Shown here one piece after another: positions 43,530-51,728 of a stretch of DNA of 64,000 nt. The notes beneath the pieces were generated by a model. That model searched no databases. It had not been told where the DNA came from and was given only the letters and a program-made list of their open reading frames with translations. The position numbers were made by a program, and so were the translations under genes. Numbering within the stretch: position 1 is the stretch's first letter; each line of letters opens with the position of its first letter. Origin of the DNA: an uncultured Prevotellaceae bacterium (GTDB lineage Bacteria > Bacteroidota > Bacteroidia > Bacteroidales > Bacteroidaceae); the NCBI GenBank assembly GCA_900316585.1, contig ONDM01000002.1, forward strand, positions 186,001 through 250,000, given 5' to 3'.

Positions 43530-44660
43530 TTAAAGTCTCTCTGACAGTTGCTTAATCATTTTTGTTTTCCATGATGAGAAATCTCCACCAATGATGTGCT
43601 TTCTTGCTTCACCCACTAACCAAAGATAAAAGGCTAGATTGTGTATAGATGCTATTTGCATGCCTAACATTTCTTCTGCATGGAACAGGTGACGTACATA
43701 TGCTTTCGAATACATGAGGTCTACATATGAAGTGCCATCAGGGTCTAGTGGTGAAAAGTCGTTCTCCCATTTCTTGTTACGCATGTTTAGTATTCCATTT
43801 TTAGTAAAAATCATAGCATTTCGCCCATTTCTTGTCGGCATTACACAGTCGAACATATCAACTCCACGCTCTATACCCTCTAGGATATTTATAGGTGTTC
43901 CAACTCCCATCAAGTATCTAGGCTTATCTTTAGGAAGAATCTCATTAACGATTTCGATCATTTCATACATCTTTTCCACAGGTTCTCCTACTGCTAAACC
44001 TCCAATAGCATTACCATCAGCATTTTTACTTGCCACATATTCTGCTGATTTTTGACGAAGGTCTTTAAAAACACATCCTTGAACAATTGGGAAGAGGGAC
44101 TGGTTATAACCATATTTGGGTTCTGTCTCATTGAATCTTTTGAAACATCTGTCTAGCCAATGATGGGTTAGTTCCAATGATTTTTTTGCATATGCATAAT
44201 CTGAGGTTCCTGGAGGACACTCGTCAAAAGCCATAATGATATCAGCACCGATGCTTCTTTCTATATCTATGACCTTTTCAGGGGTAAAAATGTGTTTTGA
44301 TCCATCAATATGAGAACGGAACTCTGCACCATCTTTTGTTAACTTACGGATCCCCGCAAGTGAGAATACCTGGAAACCACCACTATCTGTCAGCATAGGT
44401 TTGGTGAACCCATTGAATTTATGGAGTCCTCCTGCTTGTTCAATTATTTCAATGCCTGGCCTTAAATATAAATGGTAGGTATTGCCAAGAATAATTTGAG
44501 CTTTGATGTCATCCATCAACTCTCTCAGGTGTACGCCTTTTACGGTTCCGAGTGTACCAACAGGCATAAAGATTGGAGTTTCTATTCCTCCGTGGTCTGT
44601 TGAGATTTTACCAGCTCGGGCATTAGTTTTTGGGTCTGTATATTGAAGCTCAAATGTCAT
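43530..44660 (-). CDS. tgt: Queuine tRNA-ribosyltransferase Tgt lacking zinc cysteines
   Basis: A 376-residue tRNA-guanine transglycosylase that inserts the preQ1 base at G34 of GUN tRNAs. Motifs: FMPVGTLGTVKGVHL, MLTDSGGFQVFSLAGIRK (general-base Asp), SIGADIIMAFDECPP and GVDMFDCVMPTRNGRNA, which holds the nucleophilic Asp. The usual zinc site C-x-C-x-x-C is replaced at about 305-312 by GTSYVDLMY, though the later histidine in SIHNLAFYLW remains. The catalytic residues are intact, so loss of zinc is probably a tolerated Bacteroidetes variant rather than inactivation. Its ATG shares one base with the lon stop codon (TAATG). Confidence 0.93.
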   Translation of the reverse strand: MTFELQYTDPKTNARAGKISTDHGGIETPIFMPVGTLGTVKGVHLRELMDDIKAQIILGNTYHLYLRPGIEIIEQAGGLHKFNGFTKPMLTDSGGFQVFSLAGIRKLTKDGAEFRSHIDGSKHIFTPEKVIDIERSIGADIIMAFDECPPGTSDYAYAKKSLELTHHWLDRCFKRFNETEPKYGYNQSLFPIVQGCVFKDLRQKSAEYVASKNADGNAIGGLAVGEPVEKMYEMIEIVNEILPKDKPRYLMGVGTPINILEGIERGVDMFDCVMPTRNGRNAMIFTKNGILNMRNKKWENDFSPLDPDGTSYVDLMYSKAYVRHLFHAEEMLGMQIASIHNLAFYLWLVGEARKHIIGGDFSSWKTKMIKQLSERL

Positions 44661-47134
44661 TATTTGTCGTTATTCTTTTCTGTAAAAATGAATTGAAGTG
44701 GATGGCTTACTTTCTCTTTTAACAAAGCTATGGAAATCACTTCACGGATGTCATTTACATAGTGGAAGATAAGTCCATCAAGGTAAACAGAAGGAATTTC
44801 TTCAATGTTTCTTCTATTCTCTCCACAAAGAATGATCTCCTTTATACCAGCTCTCTTAGCCGCTAGAATTTTTTCACGGATTCCTCCAACAGGAGTGACT
44901 TTCCCTCGTAAAGTTATTTCACCGGTCATGGCTAGGTTTTTCTTTACCTTACGCTGAGTTAACGCAGAGATAATAGCTGTAGTTAATGTTATACCTGCAG
45001 AAGGACCATCCTTTGGTGTGGCACCATCTGGCACATGAATGTGGATACTCCATTCATCAAAGATACGATAGTCTATGTTGTATAGGTCTGCATGTGCCTT
45101 TACATATTCCAATGCTAATACAGCAGATTCTTTCATCACTTCACCTAAGCTACCTGTAAGTGATAGTTTCGGGGATTTGCTCTTACTTAATCCTGCCTCG
45201 ACAAATAGGATTTCTCCTCCTACAGAAGTCCATGCTAATCCTGTTACAACTCCAGCATAGTCATTGCCTTGATATTTATCGCGGCTGTACGGCTCAGTCC
45301 CTAACAGATTTTTCAGATCAGAAGGCTTTACTATTGTAGGATAAAATTCTCCATGTTGGGCATAATAAAGGGCTTCTTTTCGGATTAACTTGTTTATCAT
45401 TTTTTCTAGTTGACGTACCCCGCTTTCACGTGTGTAATCTTCTATTATTTTTTCAACAGTTGCTTTGCCTATCTTTATATCTGCGTATTTTGTCTTGATC
45501 CCAATCTCTTTCTTGGCTTTTGGAATTAAATGTCTACGTGCTATTTCTATCTTTTCTTCAGTTATATATCCAGGGACTTCTATGAGTTCCATACGATCAC
45601 GCAATGCACTGGGGATGGTGCTTATGTCATTTGCTGTAGCGATGAACATTACCTTAGAGAGGTCATAGTCCATATCTAGATAATTGTCGTGGAATGTGCT
45701 GTTCTGTTCAGGATCTAACACCTCAAGCAATGCTGATGCAGGGTCACCATTCATGGTTTGTTGTGTAATTTTGTCAATTTCATCTAAAACGAAAACAGGA
45801 TTAGAAGTACCCGCCTTTTGAATATTTTTCAATATACGTCCTGGCATAGCACCAATATAAGTACGGCGATGCCCTCTGATTTCAGCTTCATCGTGTAAAC
45901 CACCTAGAGAGACTCGTACATATTCACGGTTCAGTGCATCTGATATGCTACGTCCTAATGATGTTTTGCCAACACCAGGAGGGCCATATAGGCAAATAAT
46001 TGGACTTTTGAAATCCTCTCGCATGCGTACAACAGCCAAATGCTCCAAAATGCGTTCTTTTACTTTCTCCATCCCATAATGGTCACGATTCAGCACTTTT
46101 TCTGCATTATTAATGTCTAAATTATCTACTGAATAATGATTCCATGGAAGTGAAAGTACTGTTTTCAAATAATTGAATTGAACGTTGTAGTCTGGACTTT
46201 GTGGGGCAATACGTTCCAACTTATCAATTTCTTTTTTAAATTGGTTATATGTTTCTATACTCCAGTTCTTTTCTTTTGCCTTATTACGCATCTCTTCGAT
46301 CTCTTGGTCACTGGAGTTTCCAAGTTCTTCTTGGATATTGCGTATTTCTTGTTGTAGGAAATATTCACGTTGCTGCTCACTCAACTCATCTTGTGCTTTG
46401 TGCTGAATATGTTTTCTCAAGTGGACCAATTGTATGGCTGTATTGATTAACTTTAAAAGAGCATATGCGCGATCTATTAGAAAATCTATTTCCATTAACT
46501 TCATTTTGTCTTCCACATTGAAAGGAAGATTAGCACAACAGAAATTTATGAAAAACAGATTATTATTAATGTTTCGTAAAGCAAATGCAACCTCAGTTTT
46601 ACCATCAGATATTTCTTGCATTAACTGACCGGCCATCTCCCGACATGTTGCCACTAAAGTGGAGAATTCTTTATTTTGAATCTTAAATCCTTCATCTTTA
46701 CGTTCATGAACCCGTACAGTCCACCAGTCACTCTTTGATTGGCGAGGGAGAAATGCATCTACTGTGAATCTGCTTTGCCCCTGAAGTATAGCTGTGGTTT
46801 TTCCATCAGGCATTTCGAGCAGCCGTAAAATACGTACTACAATACCTGTATCGTATAAATCTTTAGGTTGTGGGTCTTCAATTCTGGCATCACGTTGAGT
46901 TAATGTTCCCATTTGGCTTTTTTTCTCATAGCAATTCTTCACAACTTTCAGTGATGTGGCACGGCCAATTTGTACTGGTAGAATTACTCCTGGGAAAATG
47001 ACAACATCTCTTAAAGGCAGGATGGGGAGTTCTTCATCAACTTGCTGATTAAAGAGACTAGATTCATCGCCTTCAAAGTCTGCTATCATGGATATTTCAG
47101 GTTCTTCAGAATATCTGTTTTTATAATCGTTCAT
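44660..47134 (-). CDS. lon: ATP-dependent protease Lon
   Basis: An 824-residue cytoplasmic AAA+ serine protease. The N-terminal substrate domain starts after an acidic leader (LPILPLRDVVIFPGVILPVQ, near 37-56). The central ATPase has Walker A GPPGVGKTSLG, Walker B VFVLDEIDK and the sensor NDISTIPSALRDRMELI. The C-terminal protease domain has the catalytic Ser in DGPSAG (near 710) and Lys in GIREKILAAKRAG (near 755). The start at 47134 is chosen because the -7 box TATCTTTG (47193-47186) excludes earlier in-frame codons. It leads a five-gene operon with tgt, the Lpt permease, a YitT-type protein and a thioesterase. Confidence 0.96.
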   Translation of the reverse strand: MNDYKNRYSEEPEISMIADFEGDESSLFNQQVDEELPILPLRDVVIFPGVILPVQIGRATSLKVVKNCYEKKSQMGTLTQRDARIEDPQPKDLYDTGIVVRILRLLEMPDGKTTAILQGQSRFTVDAFLPRQSKSDWWTVRVHERKDEGFKIQNKEFSTLVATCREMAGQLMQEISDGKTEVAFALRNINNNLFFINFCCANLPFNVEDKMKLMEIDFLIDRAYALLKLINTAIQLVHLRKHIQHKAQDELSEQQREYFLQQEIRNIQEELGNSSDQEIEEMRNKAKEKNWSIETYNQFKKEIDKLERIAPQSPDYNVQFNYLKTVLSLPWNHYSVDNLDINNAEKVLNRDHYGMEKVKERILEHLAVVRMREDFKSPIICLYGPPGVGKTSLGRSISDALNREYVRVSLGGLHDEAEIRGHRRTYIGAMPGRILKNIQKAGTSNPVFVLDEIDKITQQTMNGDPASALLEVLDPEQNSTFHDNYLDMDYDLSKVMFIATANDISTIPSALRDRMELIEVPGYITEEKIEIARRHLIPKAKKEIGIKTKYADIKIGKATVEKIIEDYTRESGVRQLEKMINKLIRKEALYYAQHGEFYPTIVKPSDLKNLLGTEPYSRDKYQGNDYAGVVTGLAWTSVGGEILFVEAGLSKSKSPKLSLTGSLGEVMKESAVLALEYVKAHADLYNIDYRIFDEWSIHIHVPDGATPKDGPSAGITLTTAIISALTQRKVKKNLAMTGEITLRGKVTPVGGIREKILAAKRAGIKEIILCGENRRNIEEIPSVYLDGLIFHYVNDIREVISIALLKEKVSHPLQFIFTEKNNDK

Positions 47135-47185
47135 CTTATGTTTATATTCTATCTTTGGGTATATGCTTATAAGTCTAAATCTTTG

Positions 47186-47255
47186 CAAAGATACTATTTT
47201 TATACAAGATATGAGGTTTGTAAAACGCCAATATTTTTATATTTAAGTATTTTTG
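47186..47255. promoter_or_regulatory. Divergent -7 boxes for lon and the trmN6-like gene
   Basis: The minus strand has TATCTTTG at 47193-47186, 51 nt before the lon ATG. The plus strand has TATTTTTG at 47248-47255, 14 nt before the ATG at 47270. Neither has a good -33 at 19-21 nt. Confidence 0.55.
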
Positions 47256-47269
47256 CTTAACTTTGTGAA

Positions 47270-47989
47270 ATGAGCAATGATTTCTTTCAATTTAAGCATT
47301 TTATAGTTAAACAGTCATCATCTGGCATGAAGGTTGGTACAGATAGCTGTCTTTTAGGCTCATGGGTTAATGTGGAGAACTGTAGAAGAATACTTGACAT
47401 TGGCACAGGAACTGGAGTCTTGGCTCTTATGTGTGCTCAAAAGTTGGAAAGATTTTCTTCTGTTTTTGAAATAGACGCTGTTGATATAGAGCAAAATGCA
47501 GTTGAACAGGCGAAGGAGAACGTGTTAGCTTCTCCTTGGTCAGGGCATATTCGTGTTTTTTGTATGGATATTCTAAACTATGAATCTATAGAAAAATATG
47601 ATTTAATAGTTTGTAATCCTCCTTTTTTTGAGGATTCTTTAAAAAGTTTTGGTGAACAGCGTACTCTAGCACGCCATAATATTACATTAAATTTTTTTGG
47701 ATTGATCAAAAAAGTGTCTGATTTGATTTCGTTGGAAGGCATATTTTGTGTTGTTCTTCCAATCAATGTGTCAGAACATTTTATTCATATGGCTCTTGAA
47801 AAACAATTGTATTTGAATCACAGGACAGATGTATACACTATTGACAAAAAGCCTCCTAAGAGAGCATTGTTGTCCTTTTCCAAAAGAATAAATTCAAATC
47901 CAAGAATCGATAGGCTTATTATTCAAAGTGACGGTGAATATACACATGACTATAAAGAACTATTGAAGGATTTTTATTTGAGATTATAA
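47270..47989 (+). CDS. tRNA1(Val) adenine-37 N6-methyltransferase, TrmN6-like
   Basis: A 239-residue SAM-dependent methyltransferase. N-terminal FQFKHFIVKQSSSGMKVGTDSCLLGSW is the YfiC/TrmN6 signature. Motif I is ILDIGTGTGVLALM, the acidic loop IDAVDIEQNAVEQA, and motif IV is NPPFF (near residue 116), the N-P-P-F of N6-adenine enzymes. It would methylate A37 of tRNA1-Val. The promoter -7 box is at 47248-47255. It ends 2 bp before the palindromic terminator at 47991-48020, which it shares with the convergent tRNA-Pro gene. Confidence 0.88.
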   Translation: MSNDFFQFKHFIVKQSSSGMKVGTDSCLLGSWVNVENCRRILDIGTGTGVLALMCAQKLERFSSVFEIDAVDIEQNAVEQAKENVLASPWSGHIRVFCMDILNYESIEKYDLIVCNPPFFEDSLKSFGEQRTLARHNITLNFFGLIKKVSDLISLEGIFCVVLPINVSEHFIHMALEKQLYLNHRTDVYTIDKKPPKRALLSFSKRINSNPRIDRLIIQSDGEYTHDYKELLKDFYLRL

Positions 47990-47990
47990 A

Positions 47991-48020
47991 AAAAAAGAGA
48001 TTGCATGCAATCTCTTTTTT
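47991..48020. terminator. Bidirectional terminator between trmN6-like gene and tRNA-Pro
   Basis: A 15+15 perfect palindrome centred between 48005 and 48006. The GC-containing core AGAGATTGCATGCAATCTCT is flanked by six A on the left and six T on the right. It can end transcripts from both sides; a loop must form from the central bases. Confidence 0.9.
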
Positions 48021-48021
48021 G

Positions 48022-48096
48022 TCGGGGTAGCGGGATTCGAACCCACGACCCCCTGCTCCCAAAGCAGGTGCTCTAACCGGACTGAGCCACACCCCG
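48022..48096 (-). tRNA. tRNA-Pro (TGG)
   Basis: A 75-nt cloverleaf on the minus strand: acceptor CGGGGTG/TACCCCG (last pair G-T), D-arm GGCTCAGTCCGG, anticodon stem CCTGC/GCAGG with loop TTTGGGA (anticodon TGG) and T-loop GTTCGAATC. The discriminator is A; CCA is not encoded. It is transcribed from the promoter at 48150-48119 and ends at the terminator 47991-48020. Confidence 0.95.
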
Positions 48097-48118
48097 TAAG
48101 CATTTTTTTAATGCGGTG

Positions 48119-48150
48119 CAAAGGTAAGTAACTTTTAAATAATAACCAAA
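48119..48150 (-). promoter_or_regulatory. Promoter of tRNA-Pro
   Basis: On the minus strand TTTG (48150-48147), 20 nt, TACCTTTG (48126-48119): full -33/-7 match, same -7 sequence as at the tRNA-Asp pair. It is 22 nt before the mature tRNA 5' end. Confidence 0.8.
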
Positions 48151-48160
48151 TTATTAACGA

Positions 48161-48193
48161 AAAAAAACGCAGAATTCAAAGAGTTCTGCGTTT
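48161..48193 (-). terminator. Terminator of the serine palmitoyltransferase gene
   Basis: A 10-bp stem AAACGCAGAA (minus strand, 48193-48184) / TTCTGCGTTT (48174-48165), with a 9-nt loop and a T-tract of seven to eight on the minus strand (48167-48160). It begins about 20 nt after the stop codon at 48212. Confidence 0.85.
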
Positions 48194-48211
48194 ATATATA
48201 TTATGTGGTAA

Positions 48212-49399
48212 TTATTTTAAGAGATCCAGTTGCTTAAAACTTTTTACTAAAACCTCAACAGCTTGATCAACCTGTGCTTTTGTATGTGTTGCCATCAATG
48301 CAACTCGAACTAAAGTGTCTTCAGGTGCACATGCTGGAGGAATCACAGGATTGATAAAAACGCCATTGTCAAATGCAAGACGAGTCACCTCGAAAGTTTT
48401 TCCAGTGTCGCGTACATATAGTGGAATAATTGGACTTTCAGTGCTTCCTATTTCAAAACCTGCATTACGGAAACTTTCTAAGGCATAATTTGTTATATTC
48501 CACAAGTTTTCTTGACGCTCAGGTTCTGTCTTCAGAATATGAAGAGCTTCTTTAGCTGCTGCTGCAGCGGCAGGAGTGATACTTGCACTGAAAATATATG
48601 TACGGGAATTATGACGCACCCAATTGATGATTTCTTTGTCTGCAGCAATAAAACCACCAATACTTGCTAAGGATTTGCTAAAGGTACCCATAATTAGGTC
48701 TACATCATCAGTTAGGCCAAAGTGGTCACATACTCCTCGTCCGTTTTTGCCAAACACACCTAAACCATGAGCCTCATCTATCATGATGTTACCATTGTAT
48801 TTTTTCTTAAGTTCCACCATTTTTGGAAGTGGAGCTAAGTCTCCTTCCATGGAGAATACGCCATCTGCAATCATAAGTTTGACAGATTCCGGATTGCATT
48901 TTTGGAGATTAGCCTCCAAATCCTCCATGTCATTGTGCTTGTATTTTAAAGCCTTAGAAAAAGATAGACGACGGCCGTCAACGATAGAAGCATGGTCACG
49001 CTCATCGCAGAGAAGGTAATCATTACGGTCTGTAACACAACTGATTACACCTGCATTCACATTGAAACCTGCTGAATATACTAGGGCCTCATCTTTACCA
49101 ATAAATTCAGCCAATTCATGCTCAAGTTCAACATGTAGGTCTAAAGTTCCGTTCAAAAAACGAGAACCTGCACAGCCAGTGCCATATTTTTTTGTTGCTT
49201 CTATAGCAGCATTGATTATACGCTTGTCATATGTAAGACCCATATAAGAGTTTGAGCCAAACATAAGAACTTTTTTGCCATCCATTTCTACCTCTGTATC
49301 CTGATGGCTGTCTATGGTACGGAAATAAGGATAGATTCCCATTGCCATATACTGCTGAGGCAAGGTATACTTTGCTAATTTTTCTTGTAACAATCCCAT
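48212..49399 (-). CDS. spt: Serine palmitoyltransferase (alpha-oxoamine synthase)
   Basis: A 395-residue PLP enzyme that condenses serine with a long-chain acyl-CoA to give 3-ketosphinganine, the first step of sphingolipid synthesis in Bacteroides. Family motifs: FGSNSYMGLT, GTGCAGSRFLNGT, IDEAHGLGVFG and the PLP-lysine GTFSKSLASIGG (near residue 240). The N-terminus MGLLQEKLAKYTLPQQYMAMGIYPYFRTI and DGKKVLMFGSN resemble the bacterial Spt rather than BioF or Kbl; the alternative is glycine C-acetyltransferase. A -7 box TAACTTTG lies at 49480-49473, giving a leader of about 70 nt. A lipid kinase gene starts on the other strand 195 bp away. Confidence 0.88.
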   Translation of the reverse strand: MGLLQEKLAKYTLPQQYMAMGIYPYFRTIDSHQDTEVEMDGKKVLMFGSNSYMGLTYDKRIINAAIEATKKYGTGCAGSRFLNGTLDLHVELEHELAEFIGKDEALVYSAGFNVNAGVISCVTDRNDYLLCDERDHASIVDGRRLSFSKALKYKHNDMEDLEANLQKCNPESVKLMIADGVFSMEGDLAPLPKMVELKKKYNGNIMIDEAHGLGVFGKNGRGVCDHFGLTDDVDLIMGTFSKSLASIGGFIAADKEIINWVRHNSRTYIFSASITPAAAAAAKEALHILKTEPERQENLWNITNYALESFRNAGFEIGSTESPIIPLYVRDTGKTFEVTRLAFDNGVFINPVIPPACAPEDTLVRVALMATHTKAQVDQAVEVLVKSFKQLDLLK

Positions 49400-49472
49400 A
49401 TATAAATATGTTATATGTCGCTGTCTACAGCGATTTGTTTTTAAAATTTTCGCTAATTCATAAAAAGCGCTG

Positions 49473-49582
49473 CAAAGTTAGCAATAATTTTCAGTATAAT
49501 AACGATAAATTTCAAAAAATATTAATCTTTAGGGATTATGATATAGAAAAGAGTATCAATTAGACAAAATGTGTTATATTTG
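49473..49582. promoter_or_regulatory. Divergent -7 boxes for spt and the lipid kinase
   Basis: Minus strand TAACTTTG (49480-49473) towards spt, and plus strand TATATTTG (49575-49582) towards the kinase, 12 nt before its ATG at 49595. The second box overlaps an upstream in-frame GTG at 49571 and so supports the shorter kinase. Confidence 0.6.
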
Positions 49583-49594
49583 CACCTTCAAAAT

Positions 49595-50653
49595 ATGAGT
49601 CGTAAAGTTTTATTTGTTGTTAATCCAATCTCTGGAACATCTGATAAAAATCAGATTTTGGAATATATAGAGCAAACTCTTAACAAGGATGATATTGATT
49701 GGGAGATTGCAAAGACCCAGTATGCGGGTCATGCAATAGAGTTGACCAAAGATGCAGCGGCAAAAGGTTATGATACAGTTGTAGCCATTGGTGGTGATGG
49801 AACTGTCAATGAAGTTGCTCGTTCTTTAATTCATACCAATACTTCATTGGGTATCATTCCCTGTGGGTCAGGAAATGGTTTAGCACGTCATTTGGAAATT
49901 TCTCAGGATTATAAGAGAGCAGTGGACATTATCCAGAATGGATTAGTACATACTATAGATTATGGCTTAGTAAATAATTTGCCTTTTTTTTGTACTTGTG
50001 GTGTGGGTTTTGATGCCTTTGTAAGCTTGAAATTTGCTTCTGCTGGAAAAAGAGGTTTGTTGACTTATTTGGAGAATACTTTAGTCGAAGGTTTGCGTTA
50101 TAAACCAGAAACGTATGAAATTGAGGATGAAGAAGGCTCTGTGAAAATGAAAGCTTTTTTGATAGCATGTGCTAATGCTTCTCAGTATGGAAATAATGCT
50201 TATATTGCTCCTGAAGCCTCCATGGAAGATGGATTGTTGGATGTGACTGTTATGGAACCTTTTACTGTACTAGATGCACCACAGATAGCGTTCCAACTTT
50301 TTAATAAGACGATAAATAAGAATAGTCACATAAAAACTTTCCGTACACGCAAACTTCATATACATCGTTCTAGTGATGGTGTGATTCATTATGATGGGGA
50401 TCCAATCGTAACAGGAAAAGATATTGATGTTGAGATTGTTCAGGCAGGTTTAAAGGTTCTTACTCATAGCGAAGCGAAGTTTAACTTTAGAGAAAATATC
50501 CTTTCTGTATTCTCAGAATATTTTAATGATTTAAGCAATGTAACAAATGCAGAACTTAAAACTCAACCTAAAAGATTTCTTGTAGTTAATAGGGCTTTGT
50601 TGCGAAAATTGGGTAAAAATTCTAATAGTGGTAATAAGCATATCGAGATTTAA
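49595..50653 (+). CDS. Diacylglycerol/sphingosine-kinase-family lipid kinase
   Basis: A 352-residue lipid kinase of the DAGK catalytic family. The N-terminal domain begins MSRKVLFVVNPISGTSDKN; the nucleotide loop is VVAIGGDGTVNEVA (about residues 63-76) and the substrate-side loop GIIPCGSGNGLARHL (about 88-102). The second domain has CTCGVGFDAFVS, IACANASQYGNNAYIAPEASMEDGLLDV and the terminal IHYDGDPIVTGKDIDVEIV. The -7 box at 49575-49582 fixes the start. Divergent pairing with spt suggests a sphingoid-base or ceramide substrate, but diacylglycerol is equally compatible with the sequence. It is followed by a bidirectional terminator at 50701-50751. Confidence 0.88.
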   Translation: MSRKVLFVVNPISGTSDKNQILEYIEQTLNKDDIDWEIAKTQYAGHAIELTKDAAAKGYDTVVAIGGDGTVNEVARSLIHTNTSLGIIPCGSGNGLARHLEISQDYKRAVDIIQNGLVHTIDYGLVNNLPFFCTCGVGFDAFVSLKFASAGKRGLLTYLENTLVEGLRYKPETYEIEDEEGSVKMKAFLIACANASQYGNNAYIAPEASMEDGLLDVTVMEPFTVLDAPQIAFQLFNKTINKNSHIKTFRTRKLHIHRSSDGVIHYDGDPIVTGKDIDVEIVQAGLKVLTHSEAKFNFRENILSVFSEYFNDLSNVTNAELKTQPKRFLVVNRALLRKLGKNSNSGNKHIEI

Positions 50654-50700
50654 AGATATGCATTTATATTTTTATGTATTTATATAAATAAGAATGTTTT

Positions 50701-50751
50701 AAATAAAAAAAGATGCATCAGATTCCTATTCAGATGCATCTTTTTTTATTT
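50701..50751. terminator. Bidirectional terminator, 19-bp perfect stem
   Basis: Left arm 50701-50719 and right arm 50733-50751 are perfect inverted complements with a 13-nt loop. Core GATGCATC is flanked by A and T runs of seven. It ends both the lipid kinase and the convergent Skp-like gene. Confidence 0.93.
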
Positions 50752-50759
50752 AAAAACTA

Positions 50760-51371
50760 TTATTTTTTTCCGGTTGTTTCAGCATTTACCTCTGTTAATT
50801 CCTTGCTAGGAACGTAACGCTTATTCAAGCCTGCAATAACATCGTTAGTGATGTCCAATGTAGGATCTGCAAGTAACATATTATCACCAGCTTTGCTCAA
50901 CACTAAATTATAACCCTTTTCCTTGTTGTAAATCTTTAGGAAAGAGGTAATAGAGTCACGCATAGCATTATTATACTTTGCAGTTTCTGCATCAAATTCA
51001 TTACTTAAACGCTCCTGTAGAGCCTGAAGATCTTGTTGCATTTTAACTAGGCGTGCATTTTCTTGCTCTGCACGCTCTTGCGTGTAAGCATTGTTTTGAA
51101 GTTTGCGCTGGAATTCCTGTGCGTCAGAATCCAAAGTTTTAGCCTTCTGATTTAAAGTAGCACGTATGTTCTCACCTTTTTTGGTAAGAAGTAAAGTATA
51201 GTCTTTACAGAACTGATACTGAGACATCAGACTGTCAATCTCTACATAAGCAATCTTCAATTCGCCACTTTTCACATTAGCTGGAGCAGTCTCTGTTCCT
51301 GATTTTTTGTCGTTACATGCTGCAAATAGCATTACACATGCTGCAGCCAATACAATTTTCAAGTTTTTCAT
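50760..51371 (-). CDS. Skp/OmpH-family lipoprotein
   Basis: A 203-residue lipoprotein: MKNLKIVLAAACVMLFAAC ends in lipobox FAAC. The mature part starts with LKIAYVEIDSLMSQYQF, the first strand and helix of the OmpH/Skp fold, and continues with a long charged coiled coil (about residues 65-145: NIRATLNQKAKTLDSDAQEF and ENARLVKMQQDLQALQERL) before returning to YNLVLSKAGDNMLLADPTLDITNDVI. Skp-like proteins hold unfolded outer-membrane proteins in the periplasm; a membrane-anchored form is common in Bacteroides. Substrate not known. Confidence 0.87.
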   Translation of the reverse strand: MKNLKIVLAAACVMLFAACNDKKSGTETAPANVKSGELKIAYVEIDSLMSQYQFCKDYTLLLTKKGENIRATLNQKAKTLDSDAQEFQRKLQNNAYTQERAEQENARLVKMQQDLQALQERLSNEFDAETAKYNNAMRDSITSFLKIYNKEKGYNLVLSKAGDNMLLADPTLDITNDVIAGLNKRYVPSKELTEVNAETTGKK

Positions 51372-51405
51372 TATAAATAAGTGCTTATTTTATTAATTTA
51401 AAAAA

Positions 51406-51618
51406 TCATTTTTTGCGCTCAGAAATAGCATGAGGATTATCAAATTGTGCTGCATAGTCCTGAGATTGTACACATCCAATGCCTCTGTCACGCATTGCCT
51501 TACTTCCACTAATGTGGGTGTTAGGAAAGCGTCCATTCTTCTTAATAATTATTTTTATGGATAATAAAGCTACGCTAATAGCAATTATTAACACACATAC
51601 AAGCATTGTTTTGACCAT
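51406..51618 (-). CDS. Small membrane protein of unknown function, conserved-looking tail
   Basis: A 70-residue protein starting MVKTMLVCVLIIAISVALLS. An earlier ATG (51636) lies only one base from the -7 box (51645-51638) and would be at or before the transcription start, so 51618 is used. One hydrophobic helix (about 4-24) is followed by basic residues and a tail with FPNTHISGSKAMRDRGIGC and a second HAI region. I have seen similar tails in unnamed Bacteroides proteins, but no function is known. It lies 35 bp upstream of the Skp-like gene on the same strand and may share its transcript. Confidence 0.7.
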   Translation of the reverse strand: MVKTMLVCVLIIAISVALLSIKIIIKKNGRFPNTHISGSKAMRDRGIGCVQSQDYAAQFDNPHAISERKK

Positions 51619-51637
51619 TCTTTTGTAATTTTGCATG

Positions 51638-51660
51638 CAAAGATATACTTTCTAAATTTG
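51638..51660. promoter_or_regulatory. Divergent -7 boxes for the small membrane protein and pepD
   Basis: Minus strand TATCTTTG (51645-51638) towards the 70-residue protein, and plus strand TAAATTTG (51653-51660) towards pepD, whose ATG is at 51729. The boxes are only 7 nt apart, so the two promoters overlap. Confidence 0.55.
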
Positions 51661-51728
51661 CTTTTTGGAAAGAAGGACACAATTTAATATTAATTAGCAC
51701 TTGAAATGAAATAAAAAACTATTTTAAT

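Noticed and set aside
43530..44660. Tgt as a pseudogene because it lacks zinc cysteines
   Set aside because: The catalytic motifs are intact, the frame is unbroken and the gene lies in a tight operon, so loss of function is unlikely.
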